Of a stretch of 64,000 nucleotides of DNA, positions 1-9,055 are shown in pieces. Each line of letters opens with the position of its first letter. The stretch's first letter is position 1. The translations under genes and the position numbers were made by a program. This DNA comes from Nonomuraea angiospora (GTDB lineage: Bacteria; Actinomycetota; Actinomycetes; Streptosporangiales; Streptosporangiaceae), in contig NZ_JADBEK010000001.1 of NCBI RefSeq assembly GCF_014873145.1, positions 6,200,001 through 6,264,000 of the forward strand, in the 5' to 3' direction. Under the pieces are notes generated by a model that searched no databases, was not told where the DNA came from, and saw only the letters and a program-made list of their open reading frames with translations.

Positions 1-3000
1 GTCGACAAGGCATGGTGGAACTTCTTCGCTGACTACAACCCTGATTCCGGAACGGGCCGGGCAGCGCCGGTCAGGGAGGTGGCGAACGGCACCGTGACCG
101 CTCCCGCTCCCCCCCAGGCGCCACCCAAGGCGCCACCGGCTGCCGAGAAGCCGAAGCAGCCGGCCACCCCGGTGCCCAAGGGCGCCGAGGAGGTCAAGCT
201 GCGCGGCGCCGCTGCCCGCACGGCCGCCAACATGGACCTGTCGCTGGCGGTCCCGACGGCCACCAGCGTGCGCGCCATCCCGGCCAAGCTGCTGATCGAC
301 AACCGCATTGTCATCAACAATCACCTCAAGCGGGGTCGCGGCGGGAAGATATCCTTCACCCACCTGATCGGCTTCGCGATCGTCAAGGCCCTGAGGGCCA
401 TGCCGGAGATGAACTACTCCTACACGGAGGTCGACGGCAAGCCGACACTGATCAAGCCCGAGCACGTGGGCTTCGGTCTGGCGATCGACGTCCAGAAGAG
501 CAACGGCGACCGCCAGCTCCTCGTGCCCTCGATCAAGGGCGCCGAGGAGATGGACTTCCGCCAGTTCTGGATGGCCTACGAGGACGTCGTCCGCAAGGCC
601 CGCGCGGGCAAGCTGGGCGTCGACGACTTCGCCGGCACCACGATCTCGCTGACCAACCCCGGCACGATCGGCACCGTCCACTCCGTGCCGCGCCTGATGC
701 CCGGCCAGGGCACGATCATCGGCGTCGGCGCGATGGAATACCCGGCCGAATACCAGGGGGCCGCGCCCGACACGCTCTCGCGCCTGGCCGTCTCCAAGGT
801 CATGACGCTCACCAGCACCTACGACCACCGGATCATCCAGGGCGCCCAGTCGGGCGACTTCCTGCGCCAGATCCACCGGCTGCTGCTGGGCGAGGACGGC
901 TTCTACGACGAGATCTTCGAGGCGCTGCGGATCCCGTACGAGCCGGTCCGCTGGGTGCAGGACGTCTCGGCCTCCCACGACGACGACGTGTCGAAGTCCG
1001 CCCGCGTGATCGAGCTGATCCACGCCTACCGCGTGCGCGGCCACCTGATGGCCGAGACCGACCCGCTCGAGTACAAGCAGCGCAAGCACCCCGACCTGGA
1101 CATCCAGTCCCACGGGCTGACGCTGTGGGACCTGGAGCGCGAGTTCGCCACGGGCGGTTTCGGCGGCCGCGCGCTGATGAAGCTCCGCGAGATCCTCGGC
1201 GTGCTGCGCGACTCCTACTGCCGCACGGTCGGCATCGAGTACATGCACATCCAGAACCCCGAGGAGCGGGCCTGGATCCAGGCGCGGGTGGAGAAGCCGC
1301 ACAAGTCGCCCGAGCGTGACGAGCAGCTCAACATCCTGTCCCGGCTCAACACCGCTGAGGCGTTCGAGACCTTCCTGCAGACGAAGTTCGTCGGCCAGAA
1401 GCGCTTCTCCCTGGAGGGCGGCGAGTCCCTGATCCCGCTGCTCGACTCGGTGATCAGCGACGCCGCCGACGAGGGCCTCGACGAGGTCGTCATCGGCATG
1501 GCCCACCGCGGCCGCCTCAACGTGCTGGCCAACATCGTGGGCAAGTCGTACGCGCAGATCTTCGGCGAGTTCGAGGGCAACATCGACCCGCGCACGGCGC
1601 ACGGCTCCGGCGACGTGAAGTACCACCTCGGCGCGACCGGCACGTTCACCTCGCCGAGCGGCAAGACCATCACCGCCTCCGTGGTCGCCAACCCCTCCCA
1701 CCTGGAGGCGGTCGACCCGGTGCTCGAGGGCGTCGTCCGCGCCAAGCAGGACCTCCTGGAGCGCGGCGAGGAGGGCTTCACCGTCCTGCCCGTGCTCATC
1801 CACGGCGACGCGGCCTTCGCCGGCCAGGGCGTCGTGGCCGAGACGCTCAACCTGTCGCAGCTGCGCGGCTACCGCACCGGCGGCACCGTGCACGTGGTGG
1901 TCAACAACCAGGTGGGCTTCACCACCTCGCCCGCCTCGTCCAGGTCCTCGGTCTACGCGACCGACGTGGCCCGGATGATCCAGGCCCCGATCTTCCACGT
2001 CAACGGCGACGACCCCGAGGCCGTGGTGCGCGTGGGCCAGCTGGCCTACGAATACCGCCAGGCGTTCCGCAAGGACGTCGTCATCGACCTCATCTGCTAC
2101 CGCCGCCGCGGCCACAACGAGGGCGACAACCCGGCCTTCACCCAGCCGCTGATGTACGACCTGATCGACGCCAAGCGCTCGACCCGCAAGCTCTACACCG
2201 AGGCGCTGATCGGCCGGGGCGACATCACGGTCGAGGAGGCCGAGCAGGCGCTGCGCGACTACCAGGCCAAGCTGGAGCAGGCGTTCACCGAGACCCGCGA
2301 GGCGGCGAAGAAGCCGGCCGAGGCCGCCGCGATGCGGGTGCCGCCGACCGAGGTCGTCAAGTGGTCCCACGCCGACACGGAGACCGCGATCAGCGACGAG
2401 ACGCTCAAGCGCATCGTCGACACCCAGCTCAACCTGCCCGAGGGCTTCACGCCGCACCCGCGCCTGGCGCCGGTGCTGCAGCGCCGCGGCCAGATGGTCG
2501 AGACGGACACGATCGACTGGGCGATGGGCGAGACTCTCGCGTTCGGCTCGCTGCTGATCGACGGCCACCCGGTGCGCCTGGTCGGCCAGGACTCGCGCCG
2601 CGGCACGTTCACGCAGCGCCACGCCGTCCTGGTGGACCGGATGACCGGCGCCGACCACACGCCGCTCAAGACCTTCAACGAGGGCACCACGAAGTTCTAC
2701 GTCTACGACTCGCTGCTCAGCGAGTTCGCGGCGCTCGGCTTCGAGTACGGCTACAGCGTCGTCCGCCCGGACGCCCTGGTCGCCTGGGAGGCGCAGTTCG
2801 GCGACTTCGTCAACGGCGCCCAGACGATCATCGACGAGTTCATCTCGTCGGGCGAGCAGAAGTGGGGCCAGAAGTCCTCCGTCGTGCTGCTGCTGCCGCA
2901 CGGCTTCGAGGGCCAGGGCCCCGACCACTCCTCCGCCCGCATCGAGCGGTTCCTGCAGGTCTGCGCGCTCGACAACATGACGGTCGCGCAGCCCTCGACC

Positions 3001-3540
3001 CCGGCCAACTACTTCCACCTCCTGCGCTGGCAGGTGGAGTCGCAGCGGCACAAGCCGATGGTGGTCTTCACGCCGAAGTCGCTGCTGCGCCACAAGGCGG
3101 CCACGTCCAAGGCGTCCGACTTCACCACGGGCACCTTCCAGCCGGTCCTGGGCGACACGACCGTGGACCCGGCCAAGGTCACCAGGGTCGTGCTCACGTC
3201 CGGCAAGCTCTACTACGACCTGGCGGCCGATCGCGACAAGAAGGGCCGCGACGACGTCGCGATCGTCCGGCTCGAGCGCCTCTACCCGTTCCCGGGTGAG
3301 GAGCTGGCCGCCGAGCTGTCCCGCTACGGGGCACAGGCGGAGCTGGTCTGGGCGCAGGACGAGCCGGTCAACATGGGCCCGTGGCCGTACCTCGCGCTCA
3401 AGCTGGCCGAGGACCCCGACACGATGGGCGGCCGCCCGGTGCGGCGCGTCTCGCGCCGCGCCAACAGCTCGCCGGCGACGGGCTCGCACAACTCGCACGA
3501 CACCGAGCTCGAGGAGATCCTCCACGAGCTGTTCGGCTGA
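1..3540 (+). CDS. kgd: Multifunctional 2-oxoglutarate decarboxylase/dehydrogenase E1 with fused E2 domain (5' truncated by window)
   Basis: Actinobacterial Kgd/OdhA-type enzyme of the TCA cycle, cytosolic, joining an E2 succinyltransferase catalytic domain to a ThDP-dependent E1 in one chain. The frame is open from base 1, and the first residues ([12 protein letters not shown]) match the N-terminal helix of this family, so the true start lies upstream; 1,179 residues are visible. In order: a Pro/Ala/Lys linker (about 27-65), the E2 domain with the [10 protein letters not shown] active-site motif near residue 275, then E1 with [10 protein letters not shown] near 500, the ThDP-binding GDAAFAGQG near 602 and [10 protein letters not shown] near 635. 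The C-terminus ([11 protein letters not shown]) is complete. A GTG at 79 is in frame but would remove conserved sequence, so I do not use it. Family membership is secure. Confidence 0.96.
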   Translation, partial: VDKAWWNFFADYNPDSGTGRAAPVREVANGTVTAPAPPQAPPKAPPAAEKPKQPATPVPKGAEEVKLRGAAARTAANMDLSLAVPTATSVRAIPAKLLIDNRIVINNHLKRGRGGKISFTHLIGFAIVKALRAMPEMNYSYTEVDGKPTLIKPEHVGFGLAIDVQKSNGDRQLLVPSIKGAEEMDFRQFWMAYEDVVRKARAGKLGVDDFAGTTISLTNPGTIGTVHSVPRLMPGQGTIIGVGAMEYPAEYQGAAPDTLSRLAVSKVMTLTSTYDHRIIQGAQSGDFLRQIHRLLLGEDGFYDEIFEALRIPYEPVRWVQDVSASHDDDVSKSARVIELIHAYRVRGHLMAETDPLEYKQRKHPDLDIQSHGLTLWDLEREFATGGFGGRALMKLREILGVLRDSYCRTVGIEYMHIQNPEERAWIQARVEKPHKSPERDEQLNILSRLNTAEAFETFLQTKFVGQKRFSLEGGESLIPLLDSVISDAADEGLDEVVIGMAHRGRLNVLANIVGKSYAQIFGEFEGNIDPRTAHGSGDVKYHLGATGTFTSPSGKTITASVVANPSHLEAVDPVLEGVVRAKQDLLERGEEGFTVLPVLIHGDAAFAGQGVVAETLNLSQLRGYRTGGTVHVVVNNQVGFTTSPASSRSSVYATDVARMIQAPIFHVNGDDPEAVVRVGQLAYEYRQAFRKDVVIDLICYRRRGHNEGDNPAFTQPLMYDLIDAKRSTRKLYTEALIGRGDITVEEAEQALRDYQAKLEQAFTETREAAKKPAEAAAMRVPPTEVVKWSHADTETAISDETLKRIVDTQLNLPEGFTPHPRLAPVLQRRGQMVETDTIDWAMGETLAFGSLLIDGHPVRLVGQDSRRGTFTQRHAVLVDRMTGADHTPLKTFNEGTTKFYVYDSLLSEFAALGFEYGYSVVRPDALVAWEAQFGDFVNGAQTIIDEFISSGEQKWGQKSSVVLLLPHGFEGQGPDHSSARIERFLQVCALDNMTVAQPSTPANYFHLLRWQVESQRHKPMVVFTPKSLLRHKAATSKASDFTTGTFQPVLGDTTVDPAKVTRVVLTSGKLYYDLAADRDKKGRDDVAIVRLERLYPFPGEELAAELSRYGAQAELVWAQDEPVNMGPWPYLALKLAEDPDTMGGRPVRRVSRRANSSPATGSHNSHDTELEEILHELFG

Positions 3541-3551
3541 TCCAACACCAG

Positions 3552-3583
3552 AGTGAGCCCCCGGCCCCGGCTGGGGGCTCACT
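3552..3583 (+). terminator. Hairpin after kgd
   Basis: An 11-base stem (AGTGAGCCCCC at 3552-3562 against GGGGGCTCACT at 3573-3583) follows the kgd stop by 12 bases. Only a short T-run follows, and the RBS of the next gene lies 8 bases on, so it may attenuate rather than fully terminate. Confidence 0.55.
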
Positions 3584-3608
3584 GCCGTTTCAGGAGGACT
3601 TGAGAAAG

Positions 3609-3788
3609 ATGTACTTCACCGATCGGGGGATCGAGGAACTGGTCGAGCGGCGGGGCGAGGAGGAGGTCAGCCTGCTCTGGCTCGGCGAGCGGCTGCGCGA
3701 GTTCGTCGACCTCAACCCGGAGTTCGAGATCCCGATCGAGCGGCTGGCCACCTGGCTGGCACGGCTCGACGACGACGAGGACGACTGA
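3609..3788 (+). CDS. Small acidic DUF6104-type protein
   Basis: A 59-residue cytosolic protein. The start MYFTDRGIEELVERRG, the LWLGERLREFVDLNPEFEIPIERLATWLARL body and the acidic DDDEDD tail resemble the actinobacterial DUF6104 family as I remember it; no function is known to me. The ATG at 3609 has a strong AGGAGG ten bases upstream (3592-3597). An in-frame start further upstream would run back through the kgd terminator and has no RBS. The predicted structure is helical, with no membrane segment or cysteines. It follows kgd in the same direction, but the hairpin between them makes co-transcription uncertain. Confidence 0.85.
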   Translation: MYFTDRGIEELVERRGEEEVSLLWLGERLREFVDLNPEFEIPIERLATWLARLDDDEDD

Positions 3789-3823
3789 CCCCGCCCCACC
3801 GCGGCCTCGCCACCCCCGCCCAG

Positions 3824-3869
3824 AAAACGCGATACATCTTGAGTTTCCCGAAAACGCGACATATCGTGT
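3824..3869. promoter_or_regulatory. Paired repeat, candidate PadR operator/promoter
   Basis: Two related boxes lie 27 bases apart: AAAACGCGATACATCTT at 3824-3840 and AAAACGCGACATATCGTGT at 3851-3869. The shared core is AAAACGCGA followed by an AT-rich ATAT/ATCG element, as seen in PadR operators. They sit 39-84 bases before the DUF4097 start, whose operon encodes a PadR regulator, so autoregulation is the simple reading (inference). Confidence 0.5.
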
Positions 3870-3907
3870 TAGTCAGAGAGAACATGTCGCCAGAAGGGCG
3901 GGGGAAC

Positions 3908-4711
3908 ATGCAGCAGTGGACGATCGAGGGCCCAGAACAGCTGACGTTCGGCCAAGTGGACGCGCTCGACGTGCGCATCGTCGCCGGCCGCCTGGCCGTG
4001 CTGGCCAGCGACGGCCCGCCCACAGTCGAGGTGTCCGAGATCGAGTCGGCGTCCCCGCTGCTGGTCACGTACGACGAGGACGCCAAGGAGCTCTCCATCA
4101 CCTACAAGGACCTCACCTGGGACGGCCTCCTCGGCTGGCTCAGGCGCGACCGGCGCAGGACGGTCCTGACGATCACCGTCCCCAAGCACTGCACGGTCAA
4201 CGCCGGCGTGGTCTCCGCGCCCGCCGTGGTGGCCGGGTTCGAGAGGATGACGCAGGTCAGGAGCGTGTCCGCGGAGATCGTGCTCGACGGCGTCAGCGGT
4301 GACGTGAACGCGACGACCGTCTCGGGCCCCGTGGAGAGCCGGGCGATGGACGGCGACCTGGCGTTCAAGAGCGTCTCGGGCGACCTGACCGTGGCCGACG
4401 GCACCCCGCGCCGGCTCAAGGCGAACACCGTCTCCGGCCGCATAACGGCGGATCTGGCGCTTCGGCCGACCGGCCATGTGACGCTCAACAGCGTTTCCGG
4501 TGACATCCTTGTCAGGCTGCCCGAAAACGTGGAGGCGGACGTGAGCGTGCGGTCCACCTCCGGCAGGCTGGTCAGCACGTTCCACGAACTGTTCAACTCG
4601 AACGGCCCCGGCACGAAGTCGATGTCGGGCAGGCTGGGCGGCGGCATGGCGTCGCTGTCGGCGATCACGGTCTCCGGCGAGGTCGCGCTGCTCAAGGGGG
4701 AGAAGGAATGA
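3908..4711 (+). CDS. DUF4097-type beta-strand repeat protein
   Basis: A 267-residue protein of the DUF4097 (adhesin-like beta-helix) type. The region from about residue 95 to 255 is a run of short strands with repeated SVSG/TVSG turns (VDGVSGDVNATTVSGPVE and similar), the mark of this family. There is no signal peptide or membrane segment, so it is probably cytosolic. Start: ATG 3908 (MQQWTIEGPEQL) follows a GGGCGGGGGA purine tract; an earlier TTG at 3839 lies inside the putative operator and is less likely. It overlaps the PadR gene as ATGA, so the two are translationally coupled. Such DUF4097-PadR pairs recur in actinomycetes; the molecular role is unknown. Confidence 0.85.
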   Translation: MQQWTIEGPEQLTFGQVDALDVRIVAGRLAVLASDGPPTVEVSEIESASPLLVTYDEDAKELSITYKDLTWDGLLGWLRRDRRRTVLTITVPKHCTVNAGVVSAPAVVAGFERMTQVRSVSAEIVLDGVSGDVNATTVSGPVESRAMDGDLAFKSVSGDLTVADGTPRRLKANTVSGRITADLALRPTGHVTLNSVSGDILVRLPENVEADVSVRSTSGRLVSTFHELFNSNGPGTKSMSGRLGGGMASLSAITVSGEVALLKGEKE

Positions 4712-5448
4712 GCCCTGTCTTCGGTCACGGCCGGCTCCGGCTGTACCTGCTCAAGCTGCTGGAAGAGAGCCCGCGTCACGGCTACGAGGTCATCAGGCTG
4801 CTCCAGGACCGCTTCCTCGGGGTCTACTCGCCCTCCCCCGGCACGATCTACCCGCGCCTGGCCCGCCTGGAGGAGGAGGGCCTGGTGACGCACGAGGTGG
4901 TCGAGGGCAAGAAGGTCTTCTCGATCACCGACAAGGGCCGCGAGGAGCTGAACGCCCGCCTCGACGAGCTCGACGACCTGGAGCAGGAGATCTCCGCCTC
5001 CGTGCGCGACATCGCCCGCGAGGTCAAGGAAGACGTCCGCGACACGGTCAAGTCGTTGCGCGACGAGCTCACGCGGATGGCCAAGGACGTCCGCACGGGG
5101 GCCCGGGATGACACCCGGCGGCTCAAGGAGCAGCAGCAGGCGGACTTCAGACGGCTCAAGGAGCAGCAGAAGCGGCAGTGGATGGAGCACGCCTACCACT
5201 GGCAGGGCGAGGGTGAGCGCCTCAGCAAGGAGTGGCGCAGGATCTGGTCCGAGGTCTGGGCCACCCTGGGCGGCTCGCCGACGAGCCGCGCCGACCTCGA
5301 CGCGGAGCTGGGCGAGCTGCTGGCCGACTTCATCGCCGAGGCCCGCCAGGAGGCGTCCGAGGCCCGGCTGACGCCGGAGAAGCTGGCGGAGCTGCGTACG
5401 ACGCTCGACGAGACCCGCCGCCGCGTCCGCGACATCCTCGAAGGCTGA
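4708..5448 (+). CDS. PadR-family transcriptional regulator with long coiled-coil C-terminus
   Basis: A 246-residue DNA-binding regulator. The N-terminal winged helix (about 1-85) has the PadR hallmarks RLYLLKLLEESPRHGYEVI, SPGTIYPRLARLEEEGLV and the wing FSITDKGREEL. Residues 90-170 are a charged, heptad-like coiled coil (VREVKEDVRD..., RRLKEQQQADFRRLKEQQKR), and residues 200-246 are a further helical segment likely used for dimerisation or ligand response. The ATG overlaps the DUF4097 stop (ATGA). It probably represses its own operon through the repeats at 3824-3869. The unusually long polar helix could contact the DUF4097 partner, but that is inference. Confidence 0.92.
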   Translation: MSPVFGHGRLRLYLLKLLEESPRHGYEVIRLLQDRFLGVYSPSPGTIYPRLARLEEEGLVTHEVVEGKKVFSITDKGREELNARLDELDDLEQEISASVRDIAREVKEDVRDTVKSLRDELTRMAKDVRTGARDDTRRLKEQQQADFRRLKEQQKRQWMEHAYHWQGEGERLSKEWRRIWSEVWATLGGSPTSRADLDAELGELLADFIAEARQEASEARLTPEKLAELRTTLDETRRRVRDILEG

Positions 5449-5472
5449 CCTCCGTTCACGCCGAGCGGAGGT
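5448..5472. terminator. Short hairpin between convergent genes
   Basis: A 7-base stem (ACCTCCG at 5448-5454, CGGAGGT at 5466-5472) lies at the meeting point of padR (+) and the MpaB-like gene (-). There are modest pyrimidine runs on either side and no long U-tract. Confidence 0.45.
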
Positions 5473-6316
5473 GCCTTTCCAGGCGGCGCGCGCCGCGGGC
5501 GGCCTTGCGGGCGTGGTAGGCGATGGGCATGTACCTCAGGCGTTCGGGCAGGCGCGGCGTCAGCACGGCGACCGCGTGCCCGAGGTGCCGCAGGCGCCGC
5601 TCCTCCCGCGCCGTCCACGGCAGCCCCAGCTTCCGCCGTACGGCGGAAGGCAGGGTGCCGACTGTCACGAAGTAGTTGAACTCCCCCGATCCGGCCCCCA
5701 CGGGCGTCCACAGCCGGCGCAGCGGCCTCGGCAGTCCGGGCGGCGCCGGCGTGCCGCGCAGGACCGACAGCACGTCGAGCGCCGTGGGGTGCGCCTCCAG
5801 CCGGTCGGCCACCATCGCGTCGAAGTACCGCCAGAACGCCTCCAGGTCCGCGGGCAGCTCCCGCTCGGGCACTCTCAGGATCGCGCCGAGCTGCCGCGAC
5901 TCGGCGTAGAGCCGGCGCTCCTGCTCGACGGTGAACGGGGTGCCGAAATAGCGGTTGAGCACGACGAAGCGCTCGAACAGCGACAGGTGTACCCACGCCC
6001 ACGCCTCGCCGTTCAGGGCGTGGTAGGGCCGGCCGAGCTCGTCCACGCCGCCGATCGGCCGGTGCAGCCTCCTGAGCCGCTCGCCCTCCGCCGGGCCGTC
6101 CGCGCCGCCGTACACCCATTTCTGGATCGATACGAGCGTGCGGGTGAGCCGCCCCCACGGGTCGTCCTTGTACGTGGAGTGCTCGGCGACGGCCGCGCCC
6201 ACGGCCGGGTGCATCGTCTGCATGACCAGCGCGCTCCCGGCGACGAGCAGATTGCGGTATTCGCCGGTGGTGTCCCAGTGCATCGAACCTGGACCGAAGG
6301 GCTGAACCTCCATCAT
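5456..6316 (-). CDS. MpaB-like oxygenase (DUF2236)
   Basis: A 286-residue protein of the DUF2236/MpaB (latex-clearing protein-like) oxygenase family, heme-dependent where studied. Diagnostic stretches are the N-terminal FGPGSMHWDTTGEYR, then LVMQTMHPAVGAAVAEHSTYKDDPWGRL, the NGEAWAWVHLSLFERFVVLNRYFG helix carrying a conserved His, and RYMPIAYHARKAARG near the end. No signal peptide is evident. The start at 6316 is the first of two adjacent ATGs, preceded by GGGAGG. It is a single gene convergent with padR. The substrate cannot be told from the sequence. Confidence 0.9.
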   Translation of the reverse strand: MMEVQPFGPGSMHWDTTGEYRNLLVAGSALVMQTMHPAVGAAVAEHSTYKDDPWGRLTRTLVSIQKWVYGGADGPAEGERLRRLHRPIGGVDELGRPYHALNGEAWAWVHLSLFERFVVLNRYFGTPFTVEQERRLYAESRQLGAILRVPERELPADLEAFWRYFDAMVADRLEAHPTALDVLSVLRGTPAPPGLPRPLRRLWTPVGAGSGEFNYFVTVGTLPSAVRRKLGLPWTAREERRLRHLGHAVAVLTPRLPERLRYMPIAYHARKAARGARRLERHLRSA

Positions 6317-6390
6317 GACGGCCTCCCGGGTGAGACAAGCCCGTTCATGCTTGTATCACCCGGAAAGCCGGGAAGTAACCCATTACTTAT

Positions 6391-7347
6391 TCATACGGCG
6401 AAGACGATCTTTCCGAAGATGTCCCCTTCGGCCATGGCCGCGAACCCGTCCCGCGCCTCCGTCAGCGGCAGCACCCGGTCGACGACGGGCCGAACCCCGG
6501 TCTGCTCCAGGAAGACCGCCAACCGGCCGAGCTGTTCCCGCGTGCCCATCGTGGAGCCGACGACGGACAGCTGCAGGAAGAAGACCCGGTTCAGGTCGGC
6601 GGGCGGGACCGCGCCGCTGGTGGCGCCGCTGACGACGATGCGCCCGCCCGGCTTGAGCGACTTGAGCGAATGGTCCCAGGTGGCCTGGCCGACGGTCTCC
6701 ATGACCGCGTCCACCCGCTCGGGCAGCCGCGCGCCCGGCTCGAACACCTGGTCGGCGCCGAGCTCGAGCGCACGCGCGCGCTTGTCCTCGGAGCGGCTGG
6801 TCGCCCAGACCCGGTAGCCGCCGGCCCGGCCGAGCGCGATCAGCGCGGTGGCGACGCCGCCGCCCGCGCCCTGCACCAGCACGGTGGAGCCGGGCTCGAG
6901 CCCGGCCTTGTCGAACAGCATCCGGTACGCGGTCAGCCAGGCCGTCGGCAGGCAGGCGGCGTGCTCGAAGCCGAGCCCGGCCGGCTTGGGCACGAGGTTG
7001 CGCCGCGGCACGGCCACCCGCTCGGCGAACGTGCCGTCGTGCACCTCAGACAGCAGCGTGCGCTTGGGATCGAGCGTCTCGTCGGCGCCCGTGCCGATCA
7101 CGGAGTGCACGATGACCTCGTTGCCGTCCTCGTCCACGCCCGCGGCGTCGCAGCCGAGCACGATCGGCAGCCGGTCCTGCCTGATGCCGACGCCTTTGAG
7201 CGTCCACAGGTCGTGGTGGTTGAGCGCGGCCGCGCGCACGGAGACGGTCGTCCATCCGTCCGGGACCTTCGGCTCCGGACGCTCGCCGAGCGTCAGCCCG
7301 GCGAGTGGGTTGTCGGGGTCGGTCTGTGTGGCGGTTACGGCGAACAT
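6391..7347 (-). CDS. MDR-family NAD(P)-dependent alcohol dehydrogenase/quinone oxidoreductase-like
   Basis: A 318-residue medium-chain dehydrogenase. The GroES-like N-terminal half (RAAALNHHDLWTLKG, PIVLGCDAAGV, GTFAERVAVPRRNLVPKP) is followed by a Rossmann half with VLVQGAGGGVATALIALGRAGG as the nucleotide loop and GGRIVVSGATSG. The structural-zinc cysteine loop is absent. The RSEDKR motif after strand 2 suggests NADP preference. It is transcribed in the same direction as the upstream membrane-anchored unknown (10-base gap) and may form an operon with it. The substrate is unknown. Confidence 0.93.
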   Translation of the reverse strand: MFAVTATQTDPDNPLAGLTLGERPEPKVPDGWTTVSVRAAALNHHDLWTLKGVGIRQDRLPIVLGCDAAGVDEDGNEVIVHSVIGTGADETLDPKRTLLSEVHDGTFAERVAVPRRNLVPKPAGLGFEHAACLPTAWLTAYRMLFDKAGLEPGSTVLVQGAGGGVATALIALGRAGGYRVWATSRSEDKRARALELGADQVFEPGARLPERVDAVMETVGQATWDHSLKSLKPGGRIVVSGATSGAVPPADLNRVFFLQLSVVGSTMGTREQLGRLAVFLEQTGVRPVVDRVLPLTEARDGFAAMAEGDIFGKIVFAV

Positions 7348-7356
7348 GGCCGCACC

Positions 7357-8235
7357 CTACTTCAGCGTGATCCGAATCCCTGCCAAGGCCCGCTTCCTGA
7401 ACGACTGTGGCCCCGAGACCGCGACCAGCACGTCGCCCCTGCACACCGAGTCGGCCGGCCGTCCGCGCCCCTCGATCACACTCGGCATCCCGGCCTTGTT
7501 CTTGCAGCCGGGCGTGGGCACCAGCGCGACCATCTCCCCCGCGCCGCCGCCGAACCACAGCTGCGGCCCCATCGGCTGCCCCTGCGCCGTCTCCCCCGGC
7601 CTGGCCAGCCGCACGGGCGCCCCGGCCGACAGCACGAGGTAGCCGTCCTTCGTCTCCCTGCCCTTCAGCCCTCGGGCGAGCGCCACCCGCTGCTCGAACG
7701 TCAGCCCCTGCCCCCGGTCGTACATCGCCAGCCGCCACCGCCCGAACGCGAACAGCAGCACCTGCCCGTAGTAACCGCTGCCCGCCCGGCGGGGCCAGAG
7801 GGTGACGTTGGGCGCGTAGTTCCTGATCGGCCGGCCACCCGCGGTCACCTCGAACTCACCGTTGTACGGGGCGGACAACTGCCGATACTGCCCGTCGATC
7901 GAGAGCCCCTGGAAGGGCCGCGACCCCATGGCGGCAAGCCCGAGTTCGGCCGGATATCGCACCTCGGCCCGCACCCCGTGCGGGAACACCACTTCCATGA
8001 CCTCCGCACCGCCCTTGGCCGCGGGCCGGACGGTGAGGACGTTGGGGGCGCTGTCTATCTTCGTGAGGGACCTGATGGGCTCGGAGGTCGGCCCGGTCGG
8101 CGGCGCCGGCTCGGGATCCCGGCTGATGAGCAGGCCGGCGACAGGGATCAGCAGGAGCGCGGCCACCACCACCAGCCCGACCCACCTGCGGCGACCGCGC
8201 TCGCCCACCTCGATGACGTCGAACCGGTCAGCCAC
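7357..8235 (-). CDS. Membrane-anchored protein of unknown function
   Basis: A 292-residue protein with a short cytosolic N-terminus, one transmembrane helix (about residues 18-38, WVGLVVVAALLLIPVAGLLI), a Pro-rich linker (EPAPPTGPTSEP) and a roughly 240-residue extracytoplasmic region rich in beta strands, with two Cys near the C-terminus (GCKNKAG, VCRGD). I do not recognise the family. The start is GTG 8235 with AGGAAC six bases upstream. It is followed 9 bases later by the MDR oxidoreductase on the same strand. It could be a sensor or cell-wall-facing protein; nothing shows catalysis. Confidence 0.8.
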   Translation of the reverse strand: MADRFDVIEVGERGRRRWVGLVVVAALLLIPVAGLLISRDPEPAPPTGPTSEPIRSLTKIDSAPNVLTVRPAAKGGAEVMEVVFPHGVRAEVRYPAELGLAAMGSRPFQGLSIDGQYRQLSAPYNGEFEVTAGGRPIRNYAPNVTLWPRRAGSGYYGQVLLFAFGRWRLAMYDRGQGLTFEQRVALARGLKGRETKDGYLVLSAGAPVRLARPGETAQGQPMGPQLWFGGGAGEMVALVPTPGCKNKAGMPSVIEGRGRPADSVCRGDVLVAVSGPQSFRKRALAGIRITLK

Positions 8236-8280
8236 GACGTTCCTAGCCGAGTAGTGCGGGCTCGCGCCCTTTCATCCAGT

Positions 8281-8709
8281 TCAGTTGAGCGGCGACCGCC
8301 AGCGCAAGCCCTGGAACCTGGCGAAATCCTTGTCGCAGGTCACAAATTCACAACCGTGCTCGATGGCGAGTGCGGCGAGGTAGGCGTCGGGGATGAGCTT
8401 TCTTCGGGCGTCCGTCTCACGGCAGAGTCTCGTGAAGATCTCCCAGTGCCGCTCGCCGGGATTGACGACCATGGCGTGCGGCTGGTTACGCACCTGGCCG
8501 ACATAGGTGAGGATCTGCTCCATCGTCGGAGCGACGTCGTAGAGCGCCTCGACGCTCAGGACACGGATGACCCCGTTGATCACGTAGTCGGTGACCGCAT
8601 AGGCGGAGTCGCCGTTGATCAGCTCATCGACCAGCTTGTGGCAGGCCACGTGAGCGGGGGCCTCCCTGCGAAAGGCGTTGACGAGGACGTTGATGTCACT
8701 GAGCAGCAT
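8281..8709 (-). CDS. vapC: VapC-family PIN-domain toxin
   Basis: A 142-residue PIN-domain ribonuclease, the toxin of a type II system. The acidic metal-binding residues are visible: Asp5 (MLLSDINVLVNAFR), the central acidic position in VTDYVINGV, and Asp in KLIPDAYLAALAIEHGCEFVTCDKDF. The family cleaves RNA, often tRNA. Its start overlaps the 3' end of the antitoxin gene by 14 bases, the normal coupled arrangement. Length and motif order fit VapC fully, so the toxin looks intact. Confidence 0.92.
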   Translation of the reverse strand: MLLSDINVLVNAFRREAPAHVACHKLVDELINGDSAYAVTDYVINGVIRVLSVEALYDVAPTMEQILTYVGQVRNQPHAMVVNPGERHWEIFTRLCRETDARRKLIPDAYLAALAIEHGCEFVTCDKDFARFQGLRWRSPLN

Positions 8710-8998
8710 CGGCCTGCACCTTCAGGTAGCGCTCGATGTCGTCCTGCTCGATCAGGCCGTAGATGAACTCCGGGGTGAGCTCGATCCCGGGCTTGAGCCG
8801 GCTCCCAGAGGTGATCAGCTCCACCCGCGGCCGGTCGGCCACCTCCGTGGAGCGGTTGAGAAGTTGCCTCAAGGCGTCCTCCATCACTGAGTTGAGACTG
8901 CGTCCGTTACGTGCCGCGTACGCCTTCGCCTCGTTGAGGAGCGTCTCGTCGATGCGCACCGTTGTCCTCCGCATGACTCCAGCGTCCGCCGCCGACAT
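8696..8998 (-). CDS. vapB: VapB-family ribbon-helix-helix antitoxin
   Basis: A 100-residue antitoxin. The ribbon-helix-helix DNA-binding head (RRTTVRIDETLLNEAKAYAARNGRSLNSVMEDALRQLL, given here by its bounds at about 9-46) is followed by an acidic/hydrophobic tail that should wrap the toxin. The ATG at 8998 gives MSAADAGVMRR; an ATG at 8974 (MRRTT) with GGAG just upstream is equally plausible. It likely autorepresses. On the minus strand a TTGACA (9004-9009) lies just before the longer start, which may be a promoter -35 for the shorter form. Confidence 0.88.
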   Translation of the reverse strand: MSAADAGVMRRTTVRIDETLLNEAKAYAARNGRSLNSVMEDALRQLLNRSTEVADRPRVELITSGSRLKPGIELTPEFIYGLIEQDDIERYLKVQADAAQ

Positions 8999-9055
8999 AA
9001 AAATGTCAACACCAGATAGTAGTCATACGGTCACAGTCTTTGTATCAACTTTGCG

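Noticed and set aside
2361..3299. 312-residue forward open frame inside kgd
   Set aside because: Arg/Pro/Ala-rich out-of-frame shadow of a well-conserved gene.
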